This document shows positions 22,430-30,000 of a DNA stretch of 30,000 nucleotides, one piece after another. Where the stretch lies: assembly GCA_009663005.1 (NCBI GenBank), contig VIGQ01001615.1, positions 1 to 30,000 of the forward strand, written 5' to 3'. How positions within the stretch are numbered: position 1 is the stretch's first letter; every line of letters starts with the position of its first letter. This DNA comes from Actinidia chinensis. Its lineage: Eukaryota; Streptophyta; Magnoliopsida; Ericales; Actinidiaceae. The position numbers and the translations under genes were made by a program. The notes beneath the pieces were generated by a model. That model was given only the letters and a program-made list of their open reading frames with translations, searched no databases and was not told where the DNA came from.

Positions 22430-22590
22430 TCCAAGACAAATTTTATTAATCATTCTGTAAAACAAAACAATAAACAATTAAAACAAAAAAAAACCCAAAA
22501 AAAAAAAATAAAAAAGACATTACAAACTATAATACATAAAAAAATTATAATTTCAAAAAATTCGGTTCCTAATTTTTTTTTCAAAAATCC
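22430..22590. repeat. A-rich low-complexity tract
   Basis: Long A runs are broken by single C or T bases, for example around 22475-22515. It could be the decayed poly(A) tail of a plus-strand retroelement, or simple low-complexity sequence. Confidence 0.4.
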
Positions 22591-22599
22591 CCTATCCCC

Positions 22600-24250
22600 T
22601 CCTTTTCAATCAATCTTCTACCCAACTAGAACAAGTCCCCTTCCTCTGTCCTTGAAACGACTTGATTATCTTGTCATCCCAATTCAAGTAATGCGCGACA
22701 ACTTCTTTCTCATCATTATCGTGAAATCAATGCCTACATTTCCAGCCTAATTGTGTCCTGAATTTCCTTAAGATATTGATATTTCTATTTGGATATCTGT
22801 TGTTGACACTGAGGCTCCCAAATATCCTTCCTCCATTTCATTATGTTTTATCACCAAGTGCTTTTTCCCGTTTTGATTTGTTCCTTCCATTTCTCTTTAA
22901 TTCTTCAGACAGCAAAGTTCACCTAATTAAAACAGCTTACTTTCTCCATTTTTCACTACCTGAATTTGTTCTGGAGCCAAAAAACCTAAGGGTAGGCTCT
23001 TCTGAACCCAAAGTTGAAGACGAACCAGCTGGGGTTGAGGGGCTCCGGGATCTCCTGTCAAAGTTTTCCTGTCCCTCTTAATCTGCTCGCCACATGTAAT
23101 CTTGTTGCTTCCCCTCATTGATTTGCAATCTCCATGGAGGGGTGGGAAGTAACAAAATTGAAATCAATGGAGGGGAAGCAAAACAAAATTACACGTGCAG
23201 TAATTAAGTAAGGGACAGGATTTGGGATAGGAAAATTGGGATAAACAGATCTTGACTCCATTTGAGAGTATGAGTTGAGTTTTGTTCTCTGTCATTCAAT
23301 AATCATAAGTCCTCTTTGCCTCAGTTGGGACCAAGGTATCCATGGCCCACAAATGTGAAACAATCCCAGCCCAATAACATTTTGAATTATTTGGACTATT
23401 ATCATTCCTTTGCCCTGGCTGTGAACCTCTGAGCTCCCCTTCCCTTTCCAAGCTAGGCCGCCCTTGTTGTACTGATATGTTCCCTTCACCCTCTCGCATG
23501 GTAACGTCTTTAGCCACCTCTTGCCTATTTGAAATAACTTTTTCCCTCTTTTCTGACCAAACCAATCTGCTTCCTCTGCCACTGTCTACAATGTTACTAT
23601 TTCATTGACAAGCTCACCATCCCTTGTTAATGAGACTATTCGCTTCCAATTCTGAAAAATCCTCTTTGTCGGAGGAAAAACTGGAATATACCAGTGACAT
23701 GTTGGTTGATTTTTCCTGTAATCTTTGCCTATTTATGAAATGCTGGAACCTCTGGTGTGGATATTCTATAGTTGTTCCCTAGTTTGACTGTATTCTGCCC
23801 ATTTCAATTTGATCCAGTAACAATCTTTCAATTATTCCTATTATGCAGGCTTTCCAATTAGCCTCCCTCCTTAAAAAAAATTAGTGTTCTCTAATAAAAT
23901 TTACTTTTTCCTACATGAATCTCCACATTGGTGGGGACTCGAACCAATGTTGTTTTTTGCTTTATTTTTCTGTTTGTAGTGTGGCATGGATGATTTAGAA
24001 GCCTAGGGCCTGGGGGAAGGAAGACTCTTTTGCTGGCAGAAAGTATTGTTATGAGGGGATGTCATGAATGGTTAGATTTGGAAGGAGTGAAGATAGTCGT
24101 ATCTGAGATTTGTTCAGTGATGTCAATGATTTGTTTGTTGTGTTGACCTCCTTTCTTTCGACAGTTTTTGTAAGCAATTCTTTGGAAACAAACATGCAGG
24201 ATCCACGGGTTGGAAGGTTTCCAAAGGTGGTTTCCTTGAGCAAGTATTTT
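22600..24250. other. No confident gene; possible LINE ORF1 debris
   Basis: The plus strand is pyrimidine-rich up to about 23600. Minus-strand frames there (22927-23118, and two overlapping frames at 23292-23582) are Lys/Arg/Gln-rich, as a LINE ORF1 linker would be. I see no diagnostic motif, and these frames are on the same strand as the LINE 3' end at 21225-22420. From 23880 to 24250 frames overlap on both strands with nothing recognisable. An inverted repeat at 23104-23184 is listed separately. Confidence 0.35.
23104..23184. repeat. Inverted repeat, 21-24 bp arms
   Basis: GTTGCTTCCCCTCATTGATT (23104-23123) is the near-exact reverse complement of the segment 23161-23184, differing by two small insertions. 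The 36-base loop includes the palindrome CTCCATGGAG and a further direct copy of the arm's GGAGGGG...GGAAG...AACAAAATT module, so one module occurs three times in 90 bases. Confidence 0.7.
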
Positions 24251-24615
24251 CTTATACTAGTAGATTCATGGAATATGAATACAAATAGTGCTTTGTTTCA
24301 GTTGCAAATTTCACTTACAATGCCTCAAAATGTCATAGTTTTAAGAAAGCAAGACCTTTATTTCAATAAGACATTTCTTTTCTCATGAGAAGCATATTTG
24401 TGATATCTCAATTACCCTTTGTTATTAAAACTCTAAGATGCCACATGATTTTGTTTGACATGTTCTTCTACCATTGCAAGGAAGGGTACCATATGCGGTG
24501 TGATTAATGCATGGCTTTGTACTCCATGAGAGGTTTGCAGATGAGTTCCTCATTTCTCTCTCTCTCTCATCTCACACACAACAACACAAAAAAAAACAAC
24601 TTACATTGCATTTAG
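24251..24615. other. No gene seen; short CT microsatellite
   Basis: AT-rich sequence containing a (CT)n tract at about 24555-24568, followed by CA-rich and A-rich simple sequence to 24597. Confidence 0.5.
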
Positions 24616-24619
24616 TTAC

Positions 24620-24996
24620 CTTTTTGGTCGTACTTCTACACATGTTTGTTGGTTGATAATGTAGGTGTGGTTACATTTACTCGACAATGACATAAGGACA
24701 TTTTTTGAAATTTAGTAAAAAGTGAAATTGTCGAGAAGGTAAAAAAATATGTAATAAGACATATAACGATTTTTGATTTTAAAAATATTTTGAAGAAAGC
24801 AAACATCATAATAATGTTTTTTTTTTTTGTTCATAAAATAGTTCAGATTAAATAAAAAGTGTCATGAATATTTTTCTGACAAAAATCAAATTTCGTTAAA
24901 CCTTCAACCAAATGTCTTCTATGCGCACATTTTTTTTAAAAAATATCAATTAATCTCCTGACCTTTTGAAAATTTTTCAATTGGCGCCCGATGTCA
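24620..24996 (+). repeat. Direct repeat R1 (LTR-like)
   Basis: Left member of the pair. It is AT-rich, ends with GGCGCCCGATGTCA, and encodes nothing recognisable. Divergence from R2 is high, with many single-base changes and indels, so the duplication is old. Confidence 0.65.
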
Positions 24997-25017
24997 TGTT
25001 TGAAATATTCTTCAGAC

Positions 25018-25570
25018 CATTTTTGACATGTTTTTCCCACTTAAAAGATTCAATTTAGCTCTTTTTGAGGTAAACATTCAAATATGTTGAAACGTTAAAA
25101 GTGGAATCAAAACATTATTTTGACACACAATTGCTTTAAATAGGACCCCTGTAGTAACAGTGGGATCGGTTGTCCACTCTATTAGTGTGGTCCTACAGGC
25201 CGGGTATACCAAGTTATCAAAAAAAAAAAATTGGATTCAAATTTTAACCTAATAGCTACAATTAAGCAGAAAATAAAGAACGGAAAGCATTCCCACAGCG
25301 TCAAAAAAAAATTAGCTTTTGAGCCTTTTGAGTCAAAAAAGGCATTAGCTAAAAATATTAAAAAAGTTATTAAACCAAGTGCTTTCCATTGGATTGCAAT
25401 ACAATCACCCAGTTTTAAATTTCCAACACGTTAAAAAAGCTTGAAAACGTTTTACCACGTTTGAGCTATGCTTTCTATTTACATCATATTGTACAGAAAA
25501 TGAAATGAAGAGGTGAGTTAATTGCACTTTGAATGGTATATTGTTGTGTTTCCTCTTACAGGTTGTACTC
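25018..25570 (+). repeat. Dispersed repeat, copy B
   Basis: This matches copy A at 7000-7515 along its full length in the same orientation. It has acquired A-run expansions (for example the 13-base run near 25220). The final shared word, TTGTTGTGTTTCCTCTT, is followed here by ACAG and GTTGTACTCGAGG. Copy A lacks the flanking R1/R2 repeats, so the shared unit either moved independently or lost its flanks there. Confidence 0.8.
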
Positions 25571-25704
25571 GAGGAGCCTGAAAAATAAGGTGAGTTTATT
25601 GCACCTTTGCACTGCTCTAAAACAATTATTTTTAATTTACTCCCATGCATCCATGGATCTTTTAAAAGTTAAAAGAAGTTATATTTGGCCACCATCTCTT
25701 TTCA

Positions 25705-26089
25705 ATGATGGCGGTACTTCTAACATGTTTGCTGGTGATGATTGAGCTAGTACATTTACTCTACATGACATCATTACATTTTGTTTGATTTTAGTAAAAA
25801 GTTATAAATTTGTCGAGAAGGTAAAAATATTAATAATGACATCGAAACAATTTTTGATTTTTAAAAAACATTTTGATTGAAAAAAACAATTATAATAATA
25901 TTTTTTCTGCTTATAAAAAGTTCAAATTAAATAAAAAATTCTTGGAATGTTTTTCGGAAAAAATTACATTTTGGGTTTTTTGTAACTTTTCACACAAAAT
26001 ATATCATACACACCTATCTTTTTGAAAAATATCAGTAAACAAACACTCATAATCTTTTGAAATATTCTTCACTGTGTCCCCCGATGTCA
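25705..26089 (+). repeat. Direct repeat R2 (LTR-like)
   Basis: Right member of the pair, matching 24620-24996. It ends GTCCCCCGATGTCA, against GGCGCCCGATGTCA in R1. Confidence 0.65.
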
Positions 26090-26653
26090 ACGTTGGGTAA
26101 GGACAATTGGTGTCATTTCCCCTCTTATCGCCCAAGACATTGGTAAATTTTACTGCCAATTTTGGTGTGAATCCCCCTAGTAATTGTAGTATTTGAACCC
26201 TAATTTTTCCTAATTTGTTGGTGATTAAAGGAAGAAAAATCGTAATTGAACGTCCCTTAATCCATTTTTTTTCTTTTATTTTTTATTGACTTTGTATATA
26301 GTCAATCCACACGTGTGAATAGGATCAATTTTTCTTTCCAAATGTTGACATAGATGAGTTGGGCCAGAGTATCTGTCACGTAGGTGACTTCCGTCATTAA
26401 TTGATGAATTAACATTGGGGGGTCAATTAATGAATTTTTAAAAAATGTCAAGAGTTTAATTAGTATTTTTTACAGAATAAGTGTGTATGAGACATTTGAG
26501 TGGAAGTTAGGGTGAATTTTAATTTTTTACCCCCAGGTTTTTCCATTGGGGATTTTGATTTTTTCCCCTCTTTTTCCATTTGGGATGAAAAGAGGAACCC
26601 TGAGCCGGGCAATGTTTTGAGGTCACTGGATGGTTTGCGCATTTTAAGAGTTT
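26090..26653. other. No gene seen
   Basis: AT-rich sequence. Around 26535-26590 a TTTTTCCATT(T)GGGAT segment occurs twice within 45 bases, a small direct repeat. The minus-strand frame 26460-26642 is Lys/Ser-rich and reads through this repeat, so it is not taken as a gene. Confidence 0.5.
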
Positions 26654-26945
26654 AGGATAATTTCATTATTAGTTCTTGTAGTTTGATTAAAAGTTTACTA
26701 ATGTGTCTATAATTTTCATTTTAGTAGTTAGAATTCTATAGTTTTCAATATAGTCATTCTGTAAGTATCTGTTAAGATTTTATGCAAAGAAAGTGTGTGA
26801 TAACAAATATGAACAATTTTCAGTGCTCATCTTTCTGTTCAAATTTTCATAGATTTACAATGACTAATTGAACTCTACATTTAAAAACTGCATTATTTTT
26901 AATTATTTTAAATTAAAACTATAAGAATCTGAGTGAAATTTCGTT
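26654..26945. mobile_element. Fold-back (MITE-like) element
   Basis: AATTTCATTATTAGTTCTTG and onward (26659-26692) pairs with the reverse complement of 26905-26942, which reads AATTTCACTCAGATTCTTAT and onward. Over about 34 bases the arms agree except for a few substitutions and 1-2 base gaps. The roughly 290-bp size, AT-rich core and absence of coding capacity fit a miniature inverted-repeat element. Its superfamily is unclear because the exact ends and target duplication could not be fixed. Confidence 0.55.
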
Positions 26946-26949
26946 GACC

Positions 26950-27569
26950 GCTATAAAATTTACCCAAAAGTTTATAAAGTCAATATGTGGCGAATTTATT
27001 TTGGTTTTACCCTTAAATTAATTATCCATCAAACCAATGGTTATGGAGTCCGGATGAGTTATGCCGCGGAGTCATTAGGGAAACGGCAGTGGAAAGGTTT
27101 ATTTTGAAAATTATTTTTTAATATTCAAGATGTAAATTAGTTTTGGTTGAGACCAATTGGAGTGAAGTTTATGTAGTTGTGAGTTCAGGAAAAGGCCGCC
27201 TAGAAAAGCCCTTTTGTTTAATATTGGACGATATTGTAATGAACCAAACTTTCGAGTCCTATGCAGTAACCCACAGGCACCACTACATGTGACGGCCGTG
27301 TACAGGCTAAAGATATTTTTAATGGACGGGAATGTGAATTTTAACATGAACAAAAAGCTTGTTAGTGTGGGGGTTGATGTTGGTGAGGAGAAGGAAGAAA
27401 AATCGATGATAGACACTTGTAATGTGTTAATGGTGGCAGAAAGTGGTTGTAGACGGTATCTGGTTGGTTTGTGGGGCCAAACTGTGACATAGAAACAGTG
27501 AGTTCGGCCGCCGAAACTAAACTGTTTTCAGAAACGCTTCTTCTGATAGCCCAAGTTAGATGACCGGAG
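26950..27569 (+). other. No confident gene; possible upstream region
   Basis: GC content rises from about 27050. The plus-strand frame 27214-27492 (92 codons, starting MFNIGRYCNEPNF) and the minus-strand frame 27111-27416 overlap; neither is recognised. The position directly upstream of the TATA-like box and GA tract at 27575-27615 would suit a promoter-proximal region. Confidence 0.3.
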
Positions 27570-27571
27570 GA

Positions 27572-27615
27572 TCGTATAAGTAGAGAGAGAGCGAGAGAGA
27601 GAGAGAGAGAGAGTA
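27572..27615 (+). promoter_or_regulatory. TATA-like box and GA microsatellite
   Basis: CGTATAAGTAG at about 27573-27583 is a TATA-like core element, and it is followed at once by a GA-repeat tract to about 27613. GA/CT microsatellites just after the transcription start are a frequent feature of plant 5' UTRs. The tract is the most regular simple repeat in the window. Confidence 0.4.
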
Positions 27616-27689
27616 GACTTAGAGTTGCTGAAGGTTTGATTTTTGCATACCTTTTTAGAAAATAAGGGTTGGCCTTATATAGTCAGTTT

Positions 27690-27733
27690 CGGCGTCGTTT
27701 TTTTTTTTTGCGTTGTGTTTTTTTTTTTTTGCC
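27690..27733. repeat. Duplicated T-run motif
   Basis: GCGTCG or GCGTTGTG followed by a T run and GC occurs twice in tandem: a 12-13 base T run, TGCGTTGTG, then a second T run of similar length. Confidence 0.55.
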
Positions 27734-27891
27734 TAGAACGCCAATTTGTTGTGTTACTAGACACACTGCAAGCTTAGTGCAGTGCTTGGACGCGCGACTG
27801 CTGTGTTAGTGAGTAAGACGGTTTGACCAGCCATTCATTTGGGGCCTGGTTGTTAGCTGATCATCATAGCTTTCGATTTTCCCATCCAGGT

Positions 27892-28014
27892 ATGGGGAAT
27901 GTCATTGGCAGCCTTGTCAAGCAAGTTACGTCTGTCCCCTTGATGTGCCTTAGAATTGCCGCCGATCGTTGTCCCTCGACCAAGTTTCATTCCATCAGTG
28001 TGGTGATCTGCTAA
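27892..28014 (+). CDS. Short ORF MGNVIGS..., possible 5' coding exon
   Basis: Forty codons starting MGNVIGSLVKQVTSVPLMCL and ending SVVIC. The Gly at position 2 with Ser at position 7 is compatible with an N-myristoylation signal. It lies downstream of a TATA-like box and GA-rich tract, and TTTCCCATCCAG just before the start resembles a splice acceptor. A second open piece follows in another frame (about 28155-28272, reading GRVIYPLTIGPLMALFARKK) and ends at AG|GTAATG, a good splice donor. The protein family is not recognised. Start and frame are uncertain, and a frameshift or intron between the pieces would be needed. Confidence 0.25.
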   Translation: MGNVIGSLVKQVTSVPLMCLRIAADRCPSTKFHSISVVIC

Positions 28015-28540
28015 ACTTGCTATAAGATGATAAGTTTGGTAGTGATGGTTGCTTAGCTCGACAAAGCTTAATGTTTGATAGAATCTCGATCGAGCTCAGG
28101 CGTAGAGACCGTTGTTATCTATCTAATACTCGCGACAGCGTGGCGATGGTGCCTGCCCAAGTTCGGGGAAAATTTTATAGGTCGTGTAATTTATCCTCTT
28201 ACAATTGGTCCCCTCATGGCATTGTTTGCCAGGAAGAAGGGGTCAGAAGGTTGCTACAAGTTTTCGTCTGAGGTAATGTTTTAACTTTTTCTTTTCGATA
28301 TTTATTTAACTATTCATTGATATTTTAATGTAATCTTAAGAATTCTTCGACATTTTATGATCTTTATCTACTTTTGAGTTTTCCCTTGAGTATTTTTAGA
28401 TTTGTTTTGATAGCTTAAATAAGAAAATTAATTACCATAATTAGCATCATCAGAAATTTGATGGCCTAGAAAACTAGGACAACAAGGACACTAGAATTTC
28501 CTACATTCGATTTGAATTTCATGTAAAAAAGATTATACTT

Positions 28541-28638
28541 GTTTGTTCTTGGTATTGTGTGTATGTGTGTTTGAAATTCGTGAACGAAAATGTTAGATTC
28601 GATTTGTTCTTGGGTATTGTGTGTTTGAATTTCGTACC
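28541..28638. repeat. Tandem two-copy repeat
   Basis: TTTGTTCTTGGTATTGTGTG (28542-28561) recurs as TTTGTTCTTGGGTATTGTGT (28603-28622), and each is followed by GTTTGAA(A)TTTCGT or a close variant. The offset is 61 bases. The first copy carries an extra GTATGTGT. Confidence 0.7.
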
Positions 28639-28659
28639 AATATAAAAAAGGTCGCTTTT

Positions 28660-28675
28660 CCCCCCCCCCCCCCCC
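28660..28675 (+). repeat. 16-base C homopolymer
   Basis: One of five C runs of 9-16 bases in the window, all on the plus strand (1796-1807, 15639-15654, 18773-18781, 18832-18844 and this one). Confidence 0.85.
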
Positions 28676-29309
28676 ATCATTCAAAAGGTATGCCAAAACC
28701 CTGTGTATTCTGAGAGTTGATTAGTTTGCTTGCCAGCTTATCTTTACCTGGATTTGATTCACCACGACGGAGGGTTTTTGGTTTTGAGCGGCCTCAAACC
28801 TGGGCCGGGTAAATGTTTTGTCCTTGTTTACGCAGGCTCGCCCCATATTTAACCAAGGTCCTTAATCCGAGGTCTGACTGTTAGGTGCTCGCCTGGCCAG
28901 AGTTCTACCACAACAAGGTTTATTACAATTTTGCAAAAAATTTTGGTTAAAATTATAAAGTTTTGGTAGATATCCGATGCAACAATCCTTTCAATTGGTT
29001 GCACATTTTATTACCAATTGTGCAAAAATGGTGATAGGTGTGGTGGTCGTGGTTAGGGACGGAGCCAAATTTTTATGAGAGAAAAAGCTAGATTAATAAC
29101 ATGGAGTATACTTATTATTTCGATCAAATTTGAATGGAGTAAAAAATATAGTATTAAAGTATTTAATATAAGGCCAAAAATCGCGATTAACAAACAAAAG
29201 AGAGTAAGTAATATGGGTCTGTAATTACCAAAAGAAGTGGAGGGGCCATGGCCATCTCAGCCAATACATGGCTCTCGTCCCTGGGGTGGTGGCGCACTGC
29301 GGTCTAAGA

Positions 29310-29710
29310 TTTTGGTACACTTTGCACTGGTGTGTAATTTTTGTGAGGTTGGGTTGGAAAATTTTATGTCAAACGCCCCAAATATTTGCCAAATGGCAAT
29401 TTTTTGTAGAATTTGCACTAAGTGTGCAATTTTTAGGACCATCCCGGTATAGTTTGGGGAATTTTTGCTTGTCAATTGTACCAAAAATTTGCAAGTGCGT
29501 TCAATGTAATTTTGGTTACAATTTGCACTAGGGTGCAAATTTTTAGTGAGGGGGATAGTTCCGAAGTTTTTTTTGACAATATACCAAAAATATAAGTGTG
29601 CAAATTTTAGTACACTTTGCACCGATGTGCAAATATTAGTGAGTTGAATAGTTCGGAAATATTTTTGTAATTGGACCACCAAAGTTTGCATGTTTGCACC
29701 AATCTCCTTT
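29310..29710. repeat. Degenerate tandem array with TTTGCAC/GTGCAAA hairpins
   Basis: TTTGCAC starts at 29321, 29412, 29522, 29616 and 29693, giving unit lengths of 91, 110, 94 and 77 bases. Each of the first four is followed within a few bases by GTGCAAA or a variant (TTTGCACTAGGGTGCAAAT in the third unit), so each unit can form a short hairpin. Units also share TTTTAGTGAG and ATAGTTCGGAA or CCGAAG-like segments and ACCAAAAAT. The 154-codon minus-strand frame here (29257-29721), the longest in the window, is internally repetitive and is read as a consequence of the array. Confidence 0.7.
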
Positions 29711-30000
29711 AGAATAGTCAAATAATTTTACAAACAAAAAAAAAACTATTAAAAACCGATCTCAAATAATTTTAAAAAACATTAAAGATAAGTAATTAAA
29801 AAAATATATTGTTCTTAATTCAGCACCTAAAATCGTCAATTTTATGACCAAATTCCATTAGACTCTATTTAGAATACCTTATTTGAATTTAATGAATATT
29901 AAAGTTTCATATATTTGAAATCCTCAAATATTTTCAACACGGATTTTTGTCCATGACACTAGATACATTTGTTTCTTTACGGGACGGAATTCTTAAAAGT
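29711..30000. other. AT-rich sequence, no gene seen
   Basis: A and T runs with no frames of note up to the window edge. GGGACGGAATTC at 29980-29991 resembles the GGGACGGAGCC word at 29056 but is not part of a recognisable structure. Confidence 0.5.

Larger units (their letters stand above)
24620..26089. mobile_element. LTR-like pair flanking dispersed repeat copy B
   Basis: Two direct repeats of about 380 bases, 24620-24996 and 25705-26089, enclose about 700 bases that contain the second copy of the dispersed repeat. Anchors recur 1082-1091 bases apart: GTACTTCTA (24630/25714), TAGTAAAAAGT, GTCGAGAAGGTAAAA (24730/25812), CAATTTTTGATTT/CGATTTTTGATTT, and a final CCCGATGTCA. The layout is that of a small non-autonomous LTR element of TRIM type. 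However, no primer-binding site follows the first repeat and no target duplication was found, so a tandem duplication of a 1.08-kb unit, truncated in its second copy, fits equally well. Confidence 0.55.
28290..29305. other. No gene seen; simple and tandem repeats
   Basis: AT-rich sequence. It contains a two-copy repeat (28541-28638), a 16-base C run (28660-28675), an inverted TTGCAC...GTGCAA pair at 28999-29025, and GGGACGGAGCC at about 29056-29066, a word often seen at the edge of plant repeats. No element could be closed around it. Confidence 0.45.

Noticed and set aside
23292..23582. Two overlapping minus-strand frames of 96 and 89 codons
   Set aside because: Both are open over the same bases in different frames, which points to a low stop-codon composition. 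No family motif was seen.
23925..23960. tRNA-like B box (GGGACTCGAACC) on the minus strand
   Set aside because: No matching A box or cloverleaf could be drawn around it.
29310..29710. CRISPR array
   Set aside because: Unit length varies (77-110), units are degenerate throughout rather than repeat plus unique spacer, and the DNA is plant nuclear.

Overview
This window looks like nuclear DNA of a land plant, most likely a eudicot. It is AT-rich, has no dense open reading frames, and the longest ORF (154 codons) is a by-product of a tandem repeat. What can be recognised is typical plant repeat content: wreckage of L1-type LINEs on the minus strand, a PIF/Harbinger-like element with terminal inverted repeats, LTR-retrotransposon debris with the initiator-Met tRNA primer site, and a segment that looks like plant mitochondrial DNA. 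No complete protein-coding gene can be supported from sequence alone.

Layout. 1-1680 is very AT-rich and holds a decayed tandem duplication of about 250 bp. 1690-1975 is an isolated GC-richer island that could be a 5' exon, but no downstream exon chain could be assembled. 3725-5830 is a 5'-truncated, frameshifted LINE on the minus strand with readable reverse transcriptase motifs and a C-terminal zinc-binding domain. 7000-7515 is one copy of a dispersed repeat whose second copy is at 25018-25570. 8555-9060 is a GTACC-rich repeat, 10820-11230 a possible solo LTR with a TATA box, and 13745-14200 a GC-richer imperfect repeat. 16600-18230 carries a decayed minus-strand reading frame resembling LINE ORF1.

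18539-20805 is the most structured part. It is a 2.27 kb element bounded by GGC(T)TTCGTTTGG-type terminal inverted repeats and a 3-bp TAG duplication. Its interior is A/T-homopolymer repeat, a mitochondrial-looking block of about 450 bp (19250-19700), a GGT-rich block and a retroelement fragment with a primer-binding site. 21225-22420 holds the 3' end of a second minus-strand LINE. 24620-26089 has two direct repeats of about 380 bp, starts 1.08 kb apart, flanking the second copy of the dispersed repeat. 26654-26945 is a fold-back (MITE-like) element.

27570-28290 is the best candidate for a real gene 5' end: a TATA-like box, a GA microsatellite and a short ORF beginning MGNVIGS. 29310-29710 is a degenerate tandem array whose units each carry a TTTGCAC...GTGCAAA inverted motif. 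The genes do not form a pathway: this is mostly a nested-repeat landscape. I found no convincing new biological system; the mitochondrial-like block inside a transposon and the 29.3 kb hairpin-bearing array are the most unusual items.
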